DNA of 64,000 nt from Alicyclobacillus sp. SO9 (GTDB lineage: Bacteria > Bacillota > Bacilli > Alicyclobacillales > Alicyclobacillaceae), in assembly GCF_016406125.1 (NCBI RefSeq), contig NZ_CP066339.1, forward strand, positions 2,294,001-2,358,000, read 5' to 3'. Under the pieces are notes generated by a model, which worked only from the letters and a program-made list of their open reading frames with translations, had not been told where the DNA came from and did no database searches. The position numbers and the translations under genes are program-made. The stretch's first letter is position 1. Each line of letters begins with the position of its first letter. Positions 8,977 through 21,706 of this stretch are shown here, piece by piece.

Positions 8977-13799
<4,823 letters not shown>

Positions 13800-13859
13800 G
13801 AGGAACAGGGAAACGACAGACGACTCGCTGTCTGGGAAGAAGAGGTACCAATTACATAG

Positions 13860-13923
13860 GGGAATGAAGGGTGTGTGCGCAGTGGCTTGCGCAGCACGAA
13901 CGAAGCACACGCCCTTCATCTCC
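13860..13923 (+). other. 23S-5S spacer processing hairpin
   Basis: GGGAATGAAGGGTGTGTGC pairs with GCACACGCCCTTCATCTCCC across a GC-rich loop. This is a long stem of the type cut by RNase III-like enzymes during rRNA maturation (role inferred). Confidence 0.6.
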
Positions 13924-13925
13924 CA

Positions 13926-14042
13926 GTCTGGTGACGAGAGCGGAGGGGCCACACGCGTGCCCATCCCGAACACGACCGTTAAGACCTCCAGCGCCGATGA
14001 TACTTGGAGCGCGAGCTCCTGGGAAAGTAGGACATTGCCAGG
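13926..14042 (+). rRNA. rrf: 5S ribosomal RNA
   Basis: About 117 nt. Begins GTCTGGTGACGAGAGCGGAGG, contains CCATCCCGAACACGACCGTTAAG and GGAAAGTAGGACATTGCCAG; the first and last bases pair as the helix I stem. Confidence 0.96.
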
Positions 14043-14062
14043 CGAGAGAGCAAGAAGAGAGA

Positions 14063-14095
14063 GGCGTTGCACCCGATGTGGTGCAGCGTCTTTTG
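14063..14095 (+). terminator. rrn operon terminator
   Basis: GGCGTTGCACC / GGTGCAGCGTC stem (two wobbles) followed by TTTTG, 20 bp after 5S. Confidence 0.85.
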
Positions 14096-14153
14096 TATGT
14101 GACTGCAGGTACAAGTGACGGAATGAACAAGAGAGAAAGAGGAGAAGGAAGAT

Positions 14154-14176
14154 AAACGGGGAAACCCGTTTATTTA
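14154..14176 (+). terminator. Hairpin with GAAA loop, second rrn terminator (repeat copy 1)
   Basis: Seven-bp AAACGGG/CCCGTTT stem with a GNRA loop followed by ATTTACC. The identical hairpin recurs at 16305-16327 in copy 2. Confidence 0.6.
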
Positions 14177-14505
14177 CCGTCTGAAGTTCTTTGAATGCAT
14201 GGAAGCAGAGTTGGTTGATGTTTATGGCGGAATTGTGTCTGCTTGAGGGCAAAAGAGGGGGGGCAGTGCCAAAACATGGTCCCTGGCGACGTTGTGTTCA
14301 CAAGGCGGACACAAACAGCCCGTTGACATGCCTCAGATGTGGCGGAACTGTGTCCAAAGTGCCGATGAGGGGGAGGGGTGCAGAAAATAGAGATCCCACA
14401 AGTGCTTATTTGGAACATGCCTATCGCCGTGTACAAAATAAGCTCCTGAGAAGTGCTTAAAGGCCAGAAAACCAACGAAAATGGGGTGTGAACAGCAAAT
14501 AAGCT

Positions 14506-14514
14506 CGTCTGAAG
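14506..14514. repeat. 9-bp target site duplication, left copy
   Basis: CGTCTGAAG immediately outside the left inverted repeat. The same nine bases follow the right inverted repeat at 16083-16091. Joining the two restores the sequence seen uninterrupted at about 16652-16660 in repeat copy 2. Confidence 0.95.
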
Positions 14515-14662
14515 TACTAGCGTTGCATTAACTTCAGTCGAAAATGTCAAGTGTTACGCGAGCACCGTTTCTCAGATAGGGTCAGAATATTTCGTGAATG
14601 AGCATTGAGGTGAATGAGCTAAAATGTCAAAGGGGATATAGACAGGTAGTCCGTTCCACATT

Positions 14663-15910
14663 TTACCTTATGAAGATGGGGTCGTACTCGCTGGTTTCTA
14701 AGTGCCCGACGTCTCCATTTACATATTGTTGTAAGGTTTGAGTAAAAGTCTGCTCATGGTTCATCCTCCTACGCCCACATGAACGCCGTGTCGGTGGTCG
14801 AGTCACGTAAAAGACGAATGTGTCAAATTTCTCGGCCCAATGACGTTGCAGGGATTTATAGACGGCGATCAGACGCCCGCTGTGTTTCACCCGTGCTTGC
14901 AGGAGTACAAGTAAGCAGAAGGTGATGAGCGCAATACGCAACTGGTTATAGACAGCATTCTCACTCTTGCCATAAAGCTGCTTCACTGTGAGATGTTGCT
15001 TAATCCACTTGAAGAACAGTTCAATCTGCCAGCGATTGCGGTACAGGTCACAAATCTCCTCAGCCGGTAAAGTCAGGTCATTGGTTAAGAAGATAACACG
15101 TTGCCCCTCTTTGTCTAAGGCCTCGATCCGACGGGTCGGATGCGCCATGCTCCGGAATTCGGAACCAAGCCGGATGACCGCATCACGTAACACAGGTGAA
15201 TTCTCTGCAACGGGTCTTTCTTCTAACACTGCCATGGTGCCGGCATTGTGTCGGAGTCGTGTGACGAATTTGGTCCCACTTTGGCAATAGACGTCAAACT
15301 TTCGATAGTCGACGTAGCCACGGTCAAAGACAAACAGGGCATTTTCATCACAGGAAATGAGCTCATCCATTTGTGTTGTGTCTGCCGGCCTGGCTGGTGT
15401 AAGCGTTGCTTTATCCGGGTATACTCGTTCATTCATAAAGACGAGACGAAGGTGTAATTTGACGCCGGCTTTGTCTCGCTGGAAACTCGCCCATGGATAC
15501 TGAGACAGGCACATAGTAATCGTGGAGGAGTCTACGAGATTCATTCGTCCTAACCGGTTTGTAGCCTTCTTCCATCCCAGAGCCTGAATGTTTTGGTCAA
15601 CACATCGCCGAAAGACAGACTCAAGAAATCTCGTCTCCATCCGTAACTTGCGCGACAGTTGTGAGGTGCTGATGGATGCGAGACCAAGTTGCGCCTGCAG
15701 CTTTGGATCCTCATTTAAAAGGCCGCTGAGATTGGTCAATGATGTAACTTGTTGAATTTGTCCAAATACAAGCAGTTGAGTAAACGTGATAGCATCTAGC
15801 TTCTTCGTGTACTTGTCCAAACCCAAAGTTCGAATTTCGTCCAACATTTTCTCCGTATCCAAGGGAGAAAGGTATTTCATAAATGTGGATTTTGTAGTAT
15901 CCTTGTCCAT
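14663..15910 (-). CDS. IS4-family transposase
   Basis: 415-residue DDE transposase, apparently intact. The N-terminal ~90 residues are a DNA-binding region of the DUF4372 type. Catalytic Asp appears in LVDSSTITM (~residue 130), the second Asp in FVFDRGYVDYRKF (~195), and the catalytic Glu in the IS4 YREK-like motif YRNRWQIELFFKWIKQHL (~290). The upstream ribosome site is weak (AAAGAG). Full length plus perfect ends and target duplication suggest a recent, possibly active copy. Confidence 0.94.
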   Translation of the reverse strand: MDKDTTKSTFMKYLSPLDTEKMLDEIRTLGLDKYTKKLDAITFTQLLVFGQIQQVTSLTNLSGLLNEDPKLQAQLGLASISTSQLSRKLRMETRFLESVFRRCVDQNIQALGWKKATNRLGRMNLVDSSTITMCLSQYPWASFQRDKAGVKLHLRLVFMNERVYPDKATLTPARPADTTQMDELISCDENALFVFDRGYVDYRKFDVYCQSGTKFVTRLRHNAGTMAVLEERPVAENSPVLRDAVIRLGSEFRSMAHPTRRIEALDKEGQRVIFLTNDLTLPAEEICDLYRNRWQIELFFKWIKQHLTVKQLYGKSENAVYNQLRIALITFCLLVLLQARVKHSGRLIAVYKSLQRHWAEKFDTFVFYVTRPPTRRSCGRRRMNHEQTFTQTLQQYVNGDVGHLETSEYDPIFIR

Positions 15911-16028
15911 ACTCTTTGGTTTCCTTAGTTTAGATTTGGACAGGACTACCTGTACTTTCTATTCTAAGGAAACTTTTATATTTCAGGGGTTACAGTTTCG
16001 TGAAGATTCCAATGATTGAAACAATGAA

Positions 16029-16055
16029 ACTTGTCAACAGTACCCGTTGACAAGT
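16029..16055 (-). terminator. Hairpin inside IS right end, upstream of transposase
   Basis: Perfect 10-bp stem with 7-nt loop. On the minus strand it is followed by TTTCATTGTTTC. It would act between flanking transcription and the transposase gene. The protective role is inferred from other insertion sequences. Confidence 0.45.
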
Positions 16056-16082
16056 CACAAAAAATTTAATGCAATGCTAGTA

Positions 16083-16091
16083 CGTCTGAAG
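16083..16091. repeat. 9-bp target site duplication, right copy
   Basis: CGTCTGAAG directly after the right terminal inverted repeat, matching 14506-14514. Confidence 0.95.
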
Positions 16092-16270
16092 CGCTTATTT
16101 GCTCCATTGGGCCTCCGTTTCGGCGAATAAGCGCTTCTCGGATCTCTATTTGGTCCTGGTGGGCGGCAGCCGGAGCCCCCGTGCCCCCCCGGGCGGGGTT
16201 GCCTGCCCCGACCGCCCTGTACGTGAACCCGCCGCTCTTGCACAGTCGTGTGCAACTGTGTCCATGAAAG
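16092..16270 (+). repeat. ~570-bp structured repeat, copy 1, right part
   Basis: Continuation of the repeat beyond the insertion sequence. Contains the dyad GCTTATTTGC...GCGAATAAGC, a very C-rich tract (about 16170-16225), and the closing hairpin CACAGT-CGTGTGCA-ACTGTG near 16240. Confidence 0.85.
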
Positions 16271-16834
16271 GAATGACCAAAGAGAGAAAGAGGAGAAGGA
16301 AGATAAACGGGGAAACCCGTTTATTTACCGTCTTAAGTTCCTTGAACGCATGGCAGCAGAGTTGGTGTTTATGGCGAAATTGTGTCTGAATGAAGGCAAG
16401 AGAGGGGCGAGTGTGCCAAAACATGGTCCCTGGCGGTGTTGTGTTCACAAGGCGGACACAAACAGCCCGGTGACATGCCTCAGATGTGGCGAAACTGTGT
16501 CCAAAGAGCCCATGAGGGAGAGGGGGGCAGAAAATAGAGATCCCACAAGTGCTTATTTGGAACGTGGCTATCGCCGAGTACAAAATAAGCTCCTGAGAAG
16601 TGCTTAAAGGCCAGAAAACCGCTGAAAATGGGGTGTGAACAGCAAATAAGCTCGTCTGAAGCGCTTATTCGCTCCATAGGGCCTCCGTTTCGGCGAATAA
16701 GCTCCTCTCGGATCTCTATTTGGCCCTGGAGCGCCCCCGTGCCCCCCGTGCCCCCCTGGAGTCCCCAGCCGCCCTACTGCCCTGTGCGTGAACTCTCCTC
16801 TCTTGCACAGTCGTGCGCAACTGTGTCTATGATA
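16271..16834 (+). repeat. ~570-bp structured repeat, copy 2 (uninterrupted)
   Basis: Second tandem unit, showing the pre-insertion arrangement. Internal structure: GAAA-loop hairpin at 16305-16327; a TTGTGTTC...GACACAA dyad; several AATAAGC/GCTTATT elements; a perfect 10-bp stem GCTTATTCGC (16663-16672) / GCGAATAAGC (16693-16702); a C-rich segment; and a terminal CACAGT/ACTGTG hairpin. No shared reading frame survives between copies. Not recognised as any known family. Confidence 0.85.
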
Positions 16835-17021
16835 AGAAGGAGAGTGTGTTTAAAGCGCGAAAGAGTTTCGTTGCGGGCTTGGGGCAGAGGATAGCAGTCG
16901 AGACGTCTTGTGTTCGCTAGAGAAGAGACAACTGCATCGGTTATAAAGATGGAGACTACGACTAGCGTATGTTTATAAAATTGTAGGTTACGACTGGCAT
17001 AGAGAGGAGTGTGATGTACAG

Positions 17022-17987
17022 GTGGATGAGGGGTACAGCAGCTTACCTGGACTTCGGGTTCAGCGATTGAGCTACCGGGACATTTCAAGTTTGTGTTCTG
17101 TCGCAGATGAAGTGGGATGGAGTTTTTCACCAGAGAGAATGAAGACGTTCCTTCAGTCAGGATGCTTCTGGGGCCATTACGCTAACAACGGTGCTGTGTC
17201 CAGTGCAGCCGTCTTTCCTCTCGGCGAAGAGTTGTCCGCAATCGGTCTTGTCATGGTTAAACCGGAGTATCACAGACAGGGTTTAGGAAAGAGTTTAGTG
17301 CAACTCTGTCTTGAGAATATGGGAGCTCCTGCGGCTCTACTCGTAGCAACAGAAATGGGTGCTCCGCTATATTCAAAGTCTGGATTCACCACAATCAACG
17401 ACGTCCAGCGATGGATATTTTCGGATACATCGTCCTCGTCTGTTGTGAATACTGCACACCTTGAGGATACATATTCAGATTATGTATTTGAGCCTCTTTG
17501 CGTTCATCACATCCCTTCTCTAGAAGCACTGGACTACCAGTTTACGGGTATTCGGAGGCACCGCATCTTGGATGCAATGACCTATAGGGATGACGGCAAC
17601 AGTCTTTCGGGCGGGCCGAACCGGCCGAACCTTGCCTCAGGTGTATCTGGAATTGTAGGATTGGAAAGAGGTTCTAGGATGTTCGCCGGATTTACACTCG
17701 TCAATCAAAGCACTCAACAGATTCAGATTGGTCCGGTGATAGCTTCATCAGACGATCTCGCTATTCAACTGCTCCATCACACAGTCCGCCTTATGAAAGA
17801 TTTAGCAGGTACTGCACACCCTCCATTCAGGGTTGATGTGCTCGCCCATCACAGGTCTTATACCAAACTACTGGAGGCAGAGGGATGGAAACTGCAGAAA
17901 ATTTCTCCGTTGATGCTTTACGGGTCGTGGAATGCAGACTTATACAGCAATCATGTTTACGGTCTGATTGACCCAGCTTTTGGTTAG
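17022..17987 (+). CDS. GNAT-family N-acetyltransferase
   Basis: 321 residues. The N-terminal GNAT fold has the acetyl-CoA loop VMVKPEYHRQGLGKSLV (Q-x-x-G-x-G/A pattern, ~residues 80-95) and GAPLYSKSGF. The C-terminal ~170 residues resemble the second, non-catalytic half seen in two-domain GNAT proteins. Substrate unknown. GTG 17022 is the longest sensible start. GAGGAG lies 13 bp upstream, a little far, so the start is uncertain. Isolated between the repeat region and rluA. Confidence 0.82.
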   Translation: MDEGYSSLPGLRVQRLSYRDISSLCSVADEVGWSFSPERMKTFLQSGCFWGHYANNGAVSSAAVFPLGEELSAIGLVMVKPEYHRQGLGKSLVQLCLENMGAPAALLVATEMGAPLYSKSGFTTINDVQRWIFSDTSSSSVVNTAHLEDTYSDYVFEPLCVHHIPSLEALDYQFTGIRRHRILDAMTYRDDGNSLSGGPNRPNLASGVSGIVGLERGSRMFAGFTLVNQSTQQIQIGPVIASSDDLAIQLLHHTVRLMKDLAGTAHPPFRVDVLAHHRSYTKLLEAEGWKLQKISPLMLYGSWNADLYSNHVYGLIDPAFG

Positions 17988-18070
17988 TCTAAGATGTGAA
18001 CGAGCATTCATTGACCTACACATCCACATGTCAGGTTTGACTTGTGATTTTATATATTGGGAGTGGGAAC

Positions 18071-19030
18071 ATGGTTGAAGTAAGTATTGGAGACATAGAA
18101 TCGGGTAAGAAAATGCATCGGTTATTACGACAATTACTGCCTGGTGTACCTCTCTCTGGAATACATAAGATGTTGCGTACGGGCCGTATAAAAATGAATG
18201 GTAAACGTGTAAAGGCGAATGATGTTGCCTACGCTGGAGATACTCTGGCTCTTTATATGTCGGAAGAGGATTATGAAAGAGTCAGCAAGCCAAAGAAGAA
18301 ATTTGGCGGCATTTCGACGGATATAGATGTGGTATACGAAGACAAGGACATTTTGGTTGTGAATAAACCGGCTGGTGCTCTTGTTCATGGTGCAGATGGG
18401 GAACACAAGGATACTCTGACCAATCGTGTGCTTGCTTACTTATATCATCACGGTATGGATATTAAATCGTTCGCACCGGCTCCAGTACATCGGTTGGATA
18501 GAAACACGAGCGGTCTGGTTGTATTTGCTAAAAACGGCGACTCGGCAAGGAAACTAGCTGAGGATATTTCCAGTCATACCATCAGAAAATGGTATCTGGC
18601 TTTGGTGCAGGGGCAAGTTGAGACTACCGGTGTTATCGACGTACCTGTGACTCGCGACACAAGCCAGAACAGGACGAACACGAGTACCAGGGAAGGGAAG
18701 CAATCAGTGACAAAGTTTTATCGCGTAATCCATTCGGATACCACATCTGTCGTTTTGATTGAGTTAATCAGCGGTCGTACACATCAAATCCGGGCACACT
18801 TCTCTCATATTGGGCATCCACTATACGGTGACGTCAAGTATGGCGGCGGGAAATCAAGTGTAGGGACTTCGCACCAGTGGCTTCATGCGGGTTGGCTTCA
18901 ACTTGATGACGGGCGCATTTTTCACGCTGCTCTCCCCAGTCAATTTGTTGGGCAACTGAAGAAACTGGGATATTCGGATGAAGACTTCACAAATTTGTCC
19001 AGTGTGTCTCCACAAACATATATGCAGTAA
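18071..19030 (+). CDS. RluA-family pseudouridine synthase
   Basis: 319 residues. N-terminal S4 domain (KMHRLLRQLLPGVPLSGIHKML ... GRIKMNGKRV), then the RluA catalytic domain with VHRLDRNTSGLVVFAK, whose Asp is the nucleophile, and SGRTHQIRAHFSHIGHPLYGD. Isomerises uridine in rRNA or tRNA; the target site cannot be read from sequence. ATG 18071 follows GGGAGTGGG. Followed by a 15-bp tandem-repeat array rather than a partner gene. Confidence 0.93.
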   Translation: MVEVSIGDIESGKKMHRLLRQLLPGVPLSGIHKMLRTGRIKMNGKRVKANDVAYAGDTLALYMSEEDYERVSKPKKKFGGISTDIDVVYEDKDILVVNKPAGALVHGADGEHKDTLTNRVLAYLYHHGMDIKSFAPAPVHRLDRNTSGLVVFAKNGDSARKLAEDISSHTIRKWYLALVQGQVETTGVIDVPVTRDTSQNRTNTSTREGKQSVTKFYRVIHSDTTSVVLIELISGRTHQIRAHFSHIGHPLYGDVKYGGGKSSVGTSHQWLHAGWLQLDDGRIFHAALPSQFVGQLKKLGYSDEDFTNLSSVSPQTYMQ

Positions 19031-19104
19031 TAAGAAAACAACTGTTAGCTCCTCGTTTGTCATGGTCGTTCGTGCACCACCCGCCGCCTGGGCATACCTA
19101 CGCT

Positions 19105-19194
19105 GGACCTACTTCATCGGGACTTACTTGAGTGGGACTTACTTGAGTGAGACTTACTTCATTGGGACTCAGTTACGCTGAACTTACTTGCGTC
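19105..19194 (+). repeat. 15-bp tandem repeat array after rluA-type gene
   Basis: Six adjacent 15-bp units with consensus GGACTTACTTGAGTG. Units 2 and 3 are identical, the others diverged. In one frame it would read as a Thr-Tyr-Leu-Ser-Gly pentapeptide, but there is no good start site. Confidence 0.9.
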
Positions 19195-19252
19195 GAAGTT
19201 GACCTTGCGGCGGAGCGCTCCCCGTGGCTTTTGCGGCTCGATGTTTGGAGAA

Positions 19253-19293
19253 CCAAATTCTTGCTAAAGTCACAAGCTCTAGCAAGAAATTGG
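19253..19293 (+). terminator. 14-bp inverted repeat in rluA-thiolase gap
   Basis: CCAAATTCTTGCTA / TAGCAAGAAATTGG with one mismatch and a 13-nt loop. Downstream is GGTTTCCG rather than a clear U-tract, so terminator is only one possibility. Confidence 0.45.
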
Positions 19294-19446
19294 GGTTTCC
19301 GTTATATCCACCGTCTGTGACGGTTTGAAACGACTTTGGTTGATCACTGATGGATCGTGTGTAGTTGCTTATCCACTTCTAAAAATTATCTGAAGTATAT
19401 GCAAATTGAATTCGTTTTCTTTATACTAAAGATCAATACCACGGTT

Positions 19447-19460
19447 CAACCGACCGGTTG
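19447..19460. promoter_or_regulatory. Palindromic operator-like site before thiolase
   Basis: CAACCGACCGGTTG is palindromic apart from its two central positions and lies 10 bp before the AGGAGG of the thiolase gene, 20 bp after a TATACT (19422-19427). ACCGACCGGT-type palindromes are typical of TetR-family repressors of acyl-CoA or aromatic degradation genes. No such repressor gene is in the window. Confidence 0.5.
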
Positions 19461-19482
19461 TTTGTGAGAGGAGGAATTCACT

Positions 19483-20652
19483 GTGGCGCAAGCTGTCATT
19501 GTAGACGCAGCTCGAACCCCAATAGGACGCAGGAAAGGAATGTTTACGGGGATTCACCCGGTAGATCTACTGGCGCAGTTGATGACGCAGACATTGCACC
19601 GAAATCAACTGGATCCGAAGTTGGTGGACGATGTCATTATTGGCTGCGTCGATCAAGTTGGAGAACAAGGAGCCAACATCGCACGCAACGCGTGGCTCAG
19701 CGCAGGACTTCCAGAGGCCGTACCTGGAACAACAATTGACAGACAATGTGGATCCAGTTTGCAGGCCCTCCATTTTGCGGCTCAGGGTGTGATGGCAGGT
19801 GCCTACGATATCGTCGTTGCTGGCGGGGTTGAATCAATGACCCGAGTGCCGCTGATGAGTACTCTAAATGGCTCCGGTACACCAATGACACAAGGATTAC
19901 AGATTCGCTACAACCTACAGGATAACTGGTTTAATCAAGCGGTAGGAGCAGAGATGATTGCGAAGCGGTGGGGCTTGACCCGCAGAGAGCTCGATGAGTT
20001 CAGCTACCTCAGTCACCAGCGAGCGGCCGCTGCACGAGACAAGTCTGCTTTTGAGAACGAAATCTTTCCAGTTAGATTCCGTGGTGTCGACGGGATCGAA
20101 AAATTATTTACGGTGGATGAGGGAATTCGAACGAATACCACTGTGGAAAAGATGGGCCAACTGAGTCCTGCTTTTGAAGGACTGAGTGTGATTACAGCAG
20201 GAAATGCAAGTCAAATTTCTGACGGTGCAAGTATGAGTCTCGTGATGTCTTCTGACACCGCAGAAGAGATGGGCCTAAAAGCACGAGCGCGGTTTATTTC
20301 GTTTGCTGTGGTCGGCGTAGACCCCATTACAATGCTCACCGGACCGATACCTGCAACCCAAAAGGTATTAAAACGCGCGGGGTTGACGATTGACGATATT
20401 GACTTGTTTGAGGTAAACGAAGCTTTTGCTCCGGTAGTATTGGCCTGGCAAAAAGAGACTGGTGTTCCTTTGGAGAAGGTTAATGTGAACGGAGGCGCCA
20501 TAGCTTTGGGACATCGTCTCGGTGCTACAGGAACCAGAATGACGGCTACATTACTGAATGCACTGGAGGAGCGGGACCTTCGCTATGGCTTGATGGCTGT
20601 TTGTGAAGGCGGCGGAATGGCAAATGCCACTATTATTGAGCGTCTTGACTGA
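19483..20652 (+). CDS. fadA: Acetyl-CoA acyltransferase (thiolase)
   Basis: Thiolytic cleavage of 3-ketoacyl-CoA, last step of beta-oxidation (or acetoacetyl-CoA formation). 389 residues, typical. Nucleophilic Cys89 in DRQCGSSLQ, catalytic His344 in GGAIALGHRLGATG and Cys374 in VCEGGGMANA. Start GTG 19483 with AGGAGG. First gene of a cluster with an HSD10-like dehydrogenase and an acyl-CoA dehydrogenase, which favours degradation. The symbol is by function; substrate chain length is unknown. Confidence 0.92.
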   Translation: MAQAVIVDAARTPIGRRKGMFTGIHPVDLLAQLMTQTLHRNQLDPKLVDDVIIGCVDQVGEQGANIARNAWLSAGLPEAVPGTTIDRQCGSSLQALHFAAQGVMAGAYDIVVAGGVESMTRVPLMSTLNGSGTPMTQGLQIRYNLQDNWFNQAVGAEMIAKRWGLTRRELDEFSYLSHQRAAAARDKSAFENEIFPVRFRGVDGIEKLFTVDEGIRTNTTVEKMGQLSPAFEGLSVITAGNASQISDGASMSLVMSSDTAEEMGLKARARFISFAVVGVDPITMLTGPIPATQKVLKRAGLTIDDIDLFEVNEAFAPVVLAWQKETGVPLEKVNVNGGAIALGHRLGATGTRMTATLLNALEERDLRYGLMAVCEGGGMANATIIERLD

Positions 20653-20715
20653 GGTTTGACGGAGGTTTGACTGAAGTTGGATTAAGGTTTGACGGAAGAT
20701 GAAAGGGCGATAAGC

Positions 20716-21477
20716 ATGCACTTAAACGGAAAAACTTTTTTGGTTACCGGCGGAGGTTCAGGGCTAGGCGCTGCTACTGTCAGAATGCTAAGAGAAAATA
20801 TGGGGAATGTCATGATTCTGGACATTAACGAAACGGCTGGAGACAGTACAGCAAAAGAGACAGGAGCACTTTTTCTTAAGACAGATGTCACAGATGAGCG
20901 GGATGTAGAAGAAGCTGTACACGCAGCTGAGGAACGCTTTGGCAGCCTTCATGGAGTGGTCAATTGTGCAGGACTGGGGACAGGCGAGAAAGTGATTACA
21001 AAGCATGGCCCCCATTCCTTAGATATGTTTGCAAAGACAATACAGGTGAACTTGATTGGAACCTTTAACGTCATTCGAATTGCTGCAAATGCAATGGTTA
21101 GGAATGAGCCGAATGAGGACGGGGAGCGCGGAGTGATTGTCAACACTGCGTCTGTGGCCGCATTCGACGGACAAATTGGTCAAGCTGCATATTCTGCGTC
21201 CAAAGGGGGTATTGTCGGAATGACCTTGCCGATTGCTCGAGAACTTGCCAGATACGGGGTGCGCGTGATGAGTGTTGCCCCAGGTATCTTTGATACCCCG
21301 ATGCTTGCAAGTCTACCCGATGCAGCGCGAGAAAGCCTAGGTACCCAGGTCCCCTTTCCATCAAGACTGGGTCGTCCGGACGAGTATGCGGAACTGGTCC
21401 GCAGCATCTTTACCAATTGTATGTTAAACGGCGAAGTCATTCGACTCGATGGAGCCATCCGTATGGCGCCACGCTAG
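20716..21477 (+). CDS. 3-hydroxyacyl-CoA dehydrogenase, SDR family (HSD10-like)
   Basis: 253-residue short-chain dehydrogenase. NAD-binding [19 protein letters not shown] acidic loop favouring [12 protein letters not shown], and catalytic Ser ([10 protein letters not shown]) and YSASKGG. The sequence strongly resembles type-2 3-hydroxyacyl-CoA dehydrogenases (HSD17B10 class), including [20 protein letters not shown] 20716 follows GAAAGGG. It lies 63 bp after the thiolase behind short GGTTTGAC repeats. Likely third step of beta-oxidation, possibly of branched acyl-CoAs. Confidence 0.9.
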   Translation: MHLNGKTFLVTGGGSGLGAATVRMLRENMGNVMILDINETAGDSTAKETGALFLKTDVTDERDVEEAVHAAEERFGSLHGVVNCAGLGTGEKVITKHGPHSLDMFAKTIQVNLIGTFNVIRIAANAMVRNEPNEDGERGVIVNTASVAAFDGQIGQAAYSASKGGIVGMTLPIARELARYGVRVMSVAPGIFDTPMLASLPDAARESLGTQVPFPSRLGRPDEYAELVRSIFTNCMLNGEVIRLDGAIRMAPR

Positions 21478-21597
21478 CGGGCGATAGCGTATGCAACAGT
21501 CACTTTCCCAGTCTATTGCATCTCTACAACTTAGCAATGTCAAGACTTATTTTTAAGTAACAGTTACAACGACTTCCACTTACTGAGACTTTCCGTA

Positions 21598-21658
21598 ACG
21601 ACGATTAATATTACAACAATTAATATTACGACGATTGGTATTACGGAGAGTTGCTATT
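21598..21658 (+). repeat. 15-bp tandem repeat array before acyl-CoA dehydrogenase
   Basis: Four units related to ACGACGATTAATATT (last unit 16 bp), ending ~50 bp before the acyl-CoA dehydrogenase start. Confidence 0.85.
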
Positions 21659-21706
21659 ACAAAGAATGACTGTACCTGGATTTCTGCTATCGAGAGGAGT
21701 GGCTGC

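Larger units (their letters stand above)
14121..14514 (+). repeat. ~570-bp structured repeat, copy 1, left part (split by IS4-family element)
   Basis: Together with 16092-16270 this forms one ~573-bp unit, followed directly by a second unit at 16271-16834. Identity between copies is high by eye. The unit starts with a hairpin AAACGGG-GAAA-CCCGTTTATTT (14154-14176) that looks like a terminator, then repeated TGGCGRAAYTGTGTC motifs, then several AATAAGC/GCTTATT dyads. The copies differ by indels that break any shared reading frame, so it is probably non-coding. Confidence 0.85.
14515..16082 (-). mobile_element. IS4-family insertion sequence (1568 bp, complete)
   Basis: Bounded by 17-bp terminal inverted repeats TACTAGCGTTGCATTAA (14515-14531) and the complement of TACTAGCATTGCATTAA (16066-16082), one mismatch, and flanked by a 9-bp duplication. 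Contains one transposase gene on the minus strand. A perfect 10-bp hairpin (ACTTGTCAAC-N7-GTTGACAAGT, 16029-16055) lies between the right end and the transposase start. It may shield the gene from outside transcription. It inserted into copy 1 of the tandem structured repeat. Confidence 0.95.

Noticed and set aside
14170-14550. Overlapping frames on both strands within repeat copy 1, with relatives in copy 2
   Set aside because: The two repeat copies differ by a 4-bp indel that shifts the forward frame, and differences are not biased to third positions; treated as non-coding.
17014-17070. Eighteen-codon ORF overlapping the acetyltransferase start
   Set aside because: Has a better ribosome site than the GTG of the acetyltransferase, but could equally mean the site serves GTG 17022 loosely; no independent support for a leader peptide.
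18978-19181. Forward frame reading through the 15-bp repeats as Thr-Tyr-Leu-Ser-Gly pentapeptides
   Set aside because: Starts inside the pseudouridine synthase gene without a ribosome site; the pentapeptide pattern is a by-product of a 15-bp unit.
19105-19194. Possible CRISPR array
   Set aside because: Repeats are 15 bp and directly adjacent, with no spacers and no cas genes in the window.
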